Shown here: piece by piece, positions 56,991-64,000 of the stretch
Layout: each line of letters opens with the position of its first letter
How positions within the stretch are numbered: the first letter of the stretch is position 1
Assembly: GCA_031002005.1 (NCBI GenBank)
Contig: JARYHS010008074.1
Span: 280,675,930-280,739,929 of the forward strand
Direction: 5' to 3'
DNA from: Vandiemenella viatica
Lineage: Eukaryota; Arthropoda; Insecta; Orthoptera; Morabidae
DNA: 64,000 bases
Position numbers and translations under genes: made by a program
Notes under the pieces: model-generated
The model's database searches: none
The model's input: only the letters and a program-made list of their open reading frames with translations
What the model was told of the DNA's origin: nothing

Positions 56991-57985
56991 TAAGTGAGTG
57001 AGCTTACGAAATGAAATTAGGTAAGGAACATGATATACTTCTTTCTAAGTGAAAGCAGCCATGGTGGTGACAAAATATTCCATCGCAAGGGCTAGTGTCA
57101 CCAAGGTGACTCAATCTTAGTCAGCGAGACTGCTCGGCGCTGGCTGACCGCCTGCTTCCTGACTCACAGCTCGCTATCAGAGGAGGTCGACCGCGATACT
57201 AACTGCGTTGTATTCCCGAAGCCTCGCGCTCCTACGCTGAGCCGTGTCACATCACGGCATTGCTATCACGTAGTTTCCAACGTTCCATTCTTTTCAAATC
57301 TTGTATCAAAAAACGATAAGAGGGAATTATGTAGATTTGTATTCAGTATTAATACAGTATCAGTGTAACTTGACGCAGGAACTGTTGCAACTCTTTCTTC
57401 CCCGTCGATGTCGAGGTGTTTGAAGGCGATCCTAGATTGAGAGTGGAGTACGTGGCGACATGCTTAACCATTTATGCTGACACTGATTCTGTTCGTAAAT
57501 AAGATTTATTTGCCAAGACCAGTAATGATTTTAGTGCTTATATATTCTTATTAAACTGGCTATTTTTTTATTTTTTCCTACAGAGGGAAAAAGGTTGACA
57601 AGAAGAGTATTAATGCGGGAGGCAAGTTTTGTAGTGGCCAGGCTTTCCTCCTGTGTCGCCATTCATATTCACTAACATTACCTACCAAAGCAGCCCAACA
57701 GCATAACGTGGCACCTGGTCTACTTCATACAGCAAAAGCAACATTTCCAAGCAACTCACAGCGTCTATGACTTCGTCACCCCTGTTTCATAGCTTAGCAC
57801 TGAGCCACCAGACTCCCTGTATAAAGATCAAGGACTCCATAGGGCTCTTCGGTTGCCGAGAAACAAACTTTCTAGCTGTTGCGCTTAAAGCTAAAAGAGT
57901 TGGAGCTCGCGGTGTTGAAGAAAAACGAACTGAAGAAAGTATGGTAACCAATATTTAGTTAAAAATGGAAGCCAGCCTTTAATAG
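56991..57985. other. Unassigned DNA, no gene seen
   Basis: A GC-richer patch lies at 57.10-57.26 kb. A short SINE-A-like word GTCGATGTCGAGGTGTTTGA at about 57403 may be a scrap of that family. Confidence 0.4.
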
Positions 57986-57989
57986 AAAG

Positions 57990-58420
57990 AGGAGATTATT
58001 AACCGGAAAAGTATAAAGCACTGAGGAAAATATTTGGCAAATGTTTCATATGGAGTGTGGCACTTCTGTGGCAGAGACTTGGACATTGATACAAGAGGAT
58101 GAAAACGGGATAGAAGCGTTTGAGATGTTGATGTGGAGGAGAATGGAGGGAATAAACTGGATGGAAAAAGCGAGTAATGTTTAAGTGCTGGAAAGGGTTG
58201 GTGACAGGAGGTAACTAAGTCGATAGAAAGAAAGAAGAAATGGACGGAAAATTCGTTAACAGGGAATAGCTTGTTAACAGAAGCCTTGGAAGGACTAGTC
58301 TGTGGGAGGAAAGTGAGAGGAGGAACAAGGTACAAGATCCTAGATGTCATCAATAGAAATTTAAGTTTATTTTACGTGAAGAGAAGGGCAGATGACAGGA
58401 GAGCATGAAGAGCTACCAAG
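57990..58420 (+). pseudogene. Endonuclease-RT retrotransposon C-terminal fragment
   Basis: Across frames: FIWSVALLW, then RLRCCGGEWRE-like and WRRMEGINWMEKASNV, LERVGDRR, KFVNRE..L, TEALEGLVCGRKVRGGTRYK and ILDVIN. This matches the tail of RTE-like elements (VWSVALYG.ETWT, WRRM..ISW.DKV, GLL.T.LEG...GRRGRGRKR). It is a related but distinct copy from the 52-55 kb element. Dead. Confidence 0.75.
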
Positions 58421-61041
58421 CGAAAACCTTCCTTAAGAAAGAACACAAATTTCGCACACTTTAAATTGCGTGAGACAAGTAAACTTGTGCCACCAACATT
58501 TTATCAGTTACGCCCTCGCACCTGAAACGCCGTGTTGCTAGCGAGCCCTGGCTGGAGCCCTCTGGTAGCCGCGTGCTTCTGACAATAATGGATTGTCGAT
58601 GGTGATCTGGAGCCTGCTGCGCTGCCGATACCATTCAGAGTCGCTTTGAGTGGCGCGGGGGAGATATATCGCTTGTCCACACCCATCCTGAAAACTAACA
58701 GCCGGTACAGGGTTCTGCTTGAAGGAGTTTCGACGAACTCGGTTCCCATTTAGTAGTCATCTGCTTTACATATTTTTTTTTTCCTTCCTCAGTAGTTCCT
58801 TTCGCTCTAGCTTCTATTAAGTAAGTAGCTAATTCAGTGAGTTTCACAAATTATTCCATACTATTAAGTCCATTTAATTTCCAACAGCCTTCTAAATACC
58901 AGTTTTTAAATGCTTCTTTCCATTATTTATGATCCACATTGCATAAAAAGTGCTCTAAAAATACAGTGTTAGGTAATATTGTTAGGGAGTACGATGTTAC
59001 CTGGGTGCTTGACAGTCCATTATTTCAGTAATTTACTAACAATAATTGTTAGAGTTGCTTATTGAAGATCGTTTCACCTTCGACAGAATCACAACGCATT
59101 AGCGTGCCATTGTACCGTAGACTCAATTGGCCACCTAAATACATGAATAGATGAGACTTAGCGATTCAGGCGAACTTGAACGGACTGACAGAATAGTCGT
59201 AACCAGTACATATTGGTGTATTGCTTGTTACCAGGTCTTCCATGCACGTTTCAGTTATTTTACGCATGTATGAACACTTGCTAAGTAACATTGACATTGC
59301 TGTATCAGACAAACCGAAGCTTTATGCAAGTTGAGATAATCAGCGACCGGGTGGCGTACATTTAGGACGCAGCGGAAATTTACTAAAACCTAGCCCTCTG
59401 TCACTGTATCTGTATGGTGGAGTACGTAGTTGGACAAATCATAAAATTGTTGCAATTAGCGTTTCAGCTTAGTCGTTTTCTTAGTAGAATATGTTTTACA
59501 GACTAACACAATGAAATATGATCTGATTATCAACAAACACGCAAATAAACATCGATGAGTAACTTAATTTCAGTTATTTCTCTCGTGTAAACAGACAAAC
59601 AGTAAAGATACACTTTTATTTGTGAGGCAGGTGGTACTGGAATTAATTTCACAAAAGTCGGTTCACTAAAGTGGTCTAAAAATGTCTTGGTCTCCACTAT
59701 GTAGCCGATTCCCAAGCAAATCTAAAAATATTTCAATTAAATTTTTTTTTTCAAAACAAGGTTCTACAAAAAAGTCAAGATGTAACTTTACTTAGCACAG
59801 CATATATTAATCGTTATCTTTATTTATTAAAGAAGCTAGAAACGTTCCAGATCACGATGTTTTTGTGTTATTCCAGAGTTCTACCGTGTTTATGAAGTGA
59901 CGTCAGAGCACTTCCAAATATTCTATAGGTGAAGCGTTAATCACATAACGGCCATTTCTCGTTGGTGTAAAAAGTTATTTAAATACAAAAAGGAGACTGC
60001 AAAAAGAATCGACTAGGAAACATATAATAATTTGCGTGATGGTCTGAGGTAACATTATTATTTCACGCGTAATTCCTGCCTCGTAGTGAAATTAAATTAT
60101 CTGTACCGCCGATTCAATACATTTAAACGTTGTTGCTTATTTCTACATGGCTATCGACAGACTGTCTCCTATAGATGCAACCGAATGTTACTGAATAAAA
60201 ATATTTATGATATTTACACCCGGTTAAAGGGTGAAACACAGTTAAAAATAATTGAAATAAGATTTGAGAAGTTGTAACAAGGGAATGCAAAGGAATAAAT
60301 CTTTACGCATAACTTAATTTTGATCTTCAGATACACATACGAAACTAGGAGATGTTAACTGTAATCTTTTTACTATTTTTAAGAATTCTTTTAGTCCATT
60401 TGTCTAATGTTTGTGTTAATTATAGCATCACTCTGAGTTCTACGTTAGTATTTTATCACATTTTAACTTTAATTCTTTTCTGCCCGTGTCACAAAGATAA
60501 AAATTCTGCGGACTTAAATTAATGATCTGGGAGTGACAAACATTTTCACTGATGTGTAGACGAGGAGTTCTAAAATTTCTTAAGGGCACCACAGTTAATC
60601 TCGATCCTTAATGAAACTGTTGTGTTTATATTACAGATAAGCTAGAGTACGCAGCGCAGCGTAAATAATTCCTTATCGCTCCGAGGCGGCGAAGTTCATC
60701 CAACTGTTTCCGTAACGAGAACGCTGAAATATTGTTTAGTACCTTCCTTCAGATGTGAAACCATGAGGCAGAAGATAGAAGTCGAGGGTGGAAATGCATC
60801 AGTCACAATAAATTATAAGAAGTTAACACCAAAAATTGAAAGAAAATAATTACGTAATTACCGCCTGTGTGATGTGCTATTCAGTTAAATCCACGAAATT
60901 CATAGTGATTACAAAAGTCTTTTTAATAATTCTGAGACTATACCATACTTCCTACAGGTATAACAGTGAGCTCATTGACGCAGTGTTCCTTGTCAACTAC
61001 ATATTGAAACATTAAGAGACAGCTATTTTCAGTTCAGATTA

Positions 61042-61044
<3 letters not shown>
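58421..61044. other. Unassigned DNA, no gene seen
   Basis: A GC-richer patch at 58.50-58.69 kb carries an 81-codon reverse frame with no domain. The remainder is AT-rich and featureless. Confidence 0.45.

Positions 61045-61093
<49 letters not shown>
61045..61093. repeat. 49-nt poly(A) run
   Basis: An uninterrupted run of about 49 A. No recognisable SINE, processed gene or target duplication is seen around it. Confidence 0.95.
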
Positions 61094-61096
<3 letters not shown>

Positions 61097-61904
61097 CGGA
61101 AGTCTATTTCCTGCGTTTCACACGCTCACATGATCAGACAATTAGCATAGCAACGACACATCTGAAATGTATGTATGCATCTTACTATTACACGTATGGA
61201 AGTACTCAATCTTCCCGTTAAAATACATTAACCGTACCCACATCTATAACACATGTAATATTTTACTGTACGTATTCACTATATAGAAATGAAACGACAG
61301 GTGTCTCGATACTTGTATTCCATACAAATTTTTACAGTACAACATATACAATAATGTACGCATTGCTCGTTTCTCAAGATGTTCAATATGATTACTACAT
61401 CTAAAATCGGTCTGCACCGACTTCTGAAGACACTATCGTGTGTCAACAGGCTCATCTGAGTTTCTCCAAGGAGAAAAATTATTCGTTTTCTTAGAGACCT
61501 GCTCCACTTTTGTTGTTTTATTGGAGCTACAAAGTCTCGACTACAGATATCGTTTACAACAATTAAGTGTGTTGTAGTGTCTTTTGATGATGATCCGGAA
61601 TACCCTTAACAGACTTCTCTGAACTAGGACCGTTGGTAGTACTTCGGATAAGAAACGGTCCAAGAATAGAAATGAAAACTTTTGATTCCCTATAATACCG
61701 AGGAACTGAATCTGACTCTCAAGTTTCAATATCAAATCAGTCCTGAACATAAATTTTAGTCCTTGGGTTGAAATTTAAAAAATGATATATGTTATTTTTC
61801 TCACAAGAAAATTTGTTTTTTGCTTAGATAAAGCGGGTTTGAAATTAATTATGCTTCGTCGCAACCATTTTAATAACGTATTAACTAAATTACTGAACTT
61901 CAAA
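61094..61904. other. Unassigned DNA, no gene seen
   Basis: AT-rich. Short frames only. Confidence 0.5.
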
Positions 61905-62115
61905 AGCACCTTTCTTCTTCTTCAACCTTTTTTCCCAACATTCTGGGATTGGCTGCTTTCGATGAGATTTTAGTCATCGTTGGCATGGTCAAATTTAGAA
62001 ATCTGGTTTTACCGCCACTTGCCCTTGCTGACGCCCAGGATCTTAGGCATACTGCCAGGTCGCAATTAGTATTAACGGGGTAAGTGAAGTGTTGCTATCT
62101 ATCTGAGAAACGGAG
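61905..62115 (+). repeat. Repeat family E, copy 2
   Basis: TTCTGGGATTGGCTGCTTTC, TGGCATGGTCAAATTTAG, GGTTTTACCGCCACTTGCC and CATACTGCCAGGTCGCAAT parallel the copy at 29.56-29.78 kb in order and spacing. Confidence 0.5.
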
Positions 62116-63220
62116 CCGCACTGGCGGGTCTTCAGTCTGAGAAGCTCGCATACATGAAACATCTTAAACTAGCTACATACACACGTAATGGCATTCTAAC
62201 AAAAGCACACACCTTTAAATCTCGGAAAACTCTGAACCGAAAGCTGGTAAAGGGATTGTTAGAAAAAGATACAGCGTTACCCAGAAATCTTTTTATGAGT
62301 TAACTTTGGACATATATGCGTACATTTATAGAGTTTATTTATATTCTTAACTGTAAACAATTTAAGATACTATTCACTCTAGGTTATTTCCCTCTCACAG
62401 ATTACAGCCTATATCCGTTCCGGAGAAAATTGCTGTTAACTCTCCTATTTTCTATAGTTCCTTAGTTTCTACAATATGGGTCACTACATTTAATTATATA
62501 GCTGTTAAACGGTTCAGTTTTCATGACTCCTTTCATCTGTAAATTAATAATGTTTTTTTTATAAAAAACAAAAACAGTAAGATGAATTCAAGAAATGAGT
62601 CAAAAGCTTTGTTTCTGCACTGTCAAGAAAACATAAAAACCGGCGACATGAGTTGTGCAGTAACGTTTGTGTGTACACCGGATGTGAGTTAATTATAACA
62701 GAGACTGTCCGTGTACATTAGGTCTGCACGTGCAGACACCAGCAAACACTTGTAGCCGTTTGTTTGGCTCCGTGACGTCCACGGAGGAACATATCGCCTG
62801 CTGTGCATTGGCGCAATCGTTAAAACAGATAAAGAAATAGAAGCAGCATTGCCTAACGTACGAGTGGAAGAGACTTCAACGGCGGATCCTTCTTAGGAGA
62901 CCCTATGCGGCAAGTGTATCTCCCATTTTAAAAAATAATTTTAAAAAATGCTCAAAAATGTTGCTATCAGGCATCTTATAGTCTGAAAAATTCATGAGAT
63001 TAAACAGATATGTAAACGTGGTCTTAATTTATAAACAATCTACTAATGTCTCTCTCTATACAAATCAGCGTAGTCGATGATACGTAATACAATAAGCTGA
63101 CACGGCCTTTTATGACTCCTTTCTTATGGGATCCCAGCAACGCGCCTTGCACGTTTATACAAAAAATTAATTCATCATTTATCGCATCACGCTGACATAA
63201 GAACCGAATCGCACTGAATT
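62116..63220. other. Unassigned DNA, no gene seen
   Basis: AT-rich. No gene or classified repeat. Confidence 0.5.
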
Positions 63221-63590
63221 TTTTAACTTTCCTGCATCATCGGTATACTCAAACTGCCGCTAAAGTTGTCGCTAGGATTATTAATAAAACTTAAGAATAG
63301 AAGTGGTTCTATTAAACTTTTCTGGAGCATCCGATATGACGTCTAGATTAATAGAGTCTTCGCGTCCTATGCCGATATAAGCGACGGAGGGCTTGGGAAA
63401 TTATATAACGATCCGCAAATCTCCTGCGGCACTTGATACGCTCGAATTTTCCTTAAGACGATGTAATTTAAATTTCGTCAACATGAGTCGTTCGTCAGAC
63501 GTGACGGAATGATTTTGTAATGACACATCAAATATAAGATTTGTCGTGTAAAACTGTGTCAAACAATTTTGAACAGGAAATTGAAGGACT
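63221..63590 (-). pseudogene. Degenerate non-LTR reverse transcriptase fragment
   Basis: On the reverse strand, FDTVLHDKS near 63575-63545 matches motif A (KAFDTV.H.KL). Further along, IEPLLFLSFINN and SGSLSI near 63325-63250 correspond to the GPLLFLIFINDL and FADDA region, with the active-site Asp pair lost. Every frame has stops. It resembles the 22-kb copy. Confidence 0.65.
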
Positions 63591-64000
63591 TGTTTCGCAG
63601 TAGAAGTTGAAATTATTGCAAACTTTTACGAATCAACTGATATGTCTGAAAACGATTGTCGCCATTGTTTACAGTGACAAACTAGACTCGTTTTGTTTTA
63701 ATGACTATTTCCTTTCAATTAAATCCTTAAACTCGTTTCTACTTCAATAAAAACAGTCCTAGAAAATGTGAGTACATCACAGAAAAACATGGTTAAAGTG
63801 CTTATAGATTATTGAAACTGAGAATACTTTTCACGAAAGATGTGCGCCATAACCTGATCAGTTATAATTTTTGTGTTATGAAACTTTTAAGCTGTTGAAA
63901 ATAGTTACATTTTAAATTCTTTGCTGGTATTTAAAGTCATATTGACGATATTGACGTTTCAGTTAGTTAATGTTTTTCTCTAGTTACGCTGTTCTCCAAA
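63591..64000. other. Unassigned DNA to window end
   Basis: AT-rich; nothing recognised. Confidence 0.5.

Noticed and set aside
57398..57440. SINE family A fragment
   Set aside because: Only one short matching word; kept as a remark in the spacer, not as a feature.

Overview
This window looks like transposon-rich intergenic or intronic DNA from an insect. The large mix of tRNA-derived SINEs, CR1/Jockey-like and RTE-like retroelements, hAT, mariner and Harbinger-type DNA elements suggests a big-genome insect such as a cockroach, stick insect or orthopteroid. That placement is an impression, not a proof. I find no intact conserved host gene. Almost every reading frame above 60 codons is chance or a decayed transposon protein, so the transposons are the real annotation.

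Layout. 0-3 kb: a retroelement tail fragment and SINE scraps. 2.9-7.0 kb: a hAT element with a perfect 8-bp target duplication. Inside it sit a Harbinger-type element, which itself contains a SINE, and a MITE that shares a TTA site with the Harbinger element. 8.6-10.4 kb: two CR1/Jockey-like reverse transcriptase fragments around a SINE scrap. 12.5-15.1 kb: a diverged repeat cluster and a 487-bp foldback MITE. 15.7-26.6 kb: SINEs, a second TAA-flanked MITE and a reverse-strand reverse transcriptase fragment. 27.5-33 kb: more reverse-strand retroelement tails and two further repeat families. 34.1-34.7 kb: a 180-bp foldback insertion with a perfect 56-bp inverted repeat, then a tRNA-derived SINE. 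36-44.6 kb: SINE copies, two of them young, and another reverse transcriptase fragment carrying a truncated SINE. 47.5-51.5 kb: a deleted mariner with a MITE inside it, present twice around a gap of exactly 1000 N. 52.0-55.4 kb: the longest element, an RTE-type retrotransposon with endonuclease and reverse transcriptase. It is broken by frameshifts, has lost catalytic residues, and carries a foldback insertion in its 5' region. 55.4-64 kb: mostly unassigned, with two retroelement fragments and one or two candidate host first exons that end in good splice donors.

The observations most worth following are: two same-architecture foldback insertions that look like Penelope-type terminal repeats, one with a hammerhead-ribozyme-like core; the multi-level nest at 2.9-7.0 kb, where removing the inserts restores the hAT reading frame; and the near-certain false duplication around the N gap.
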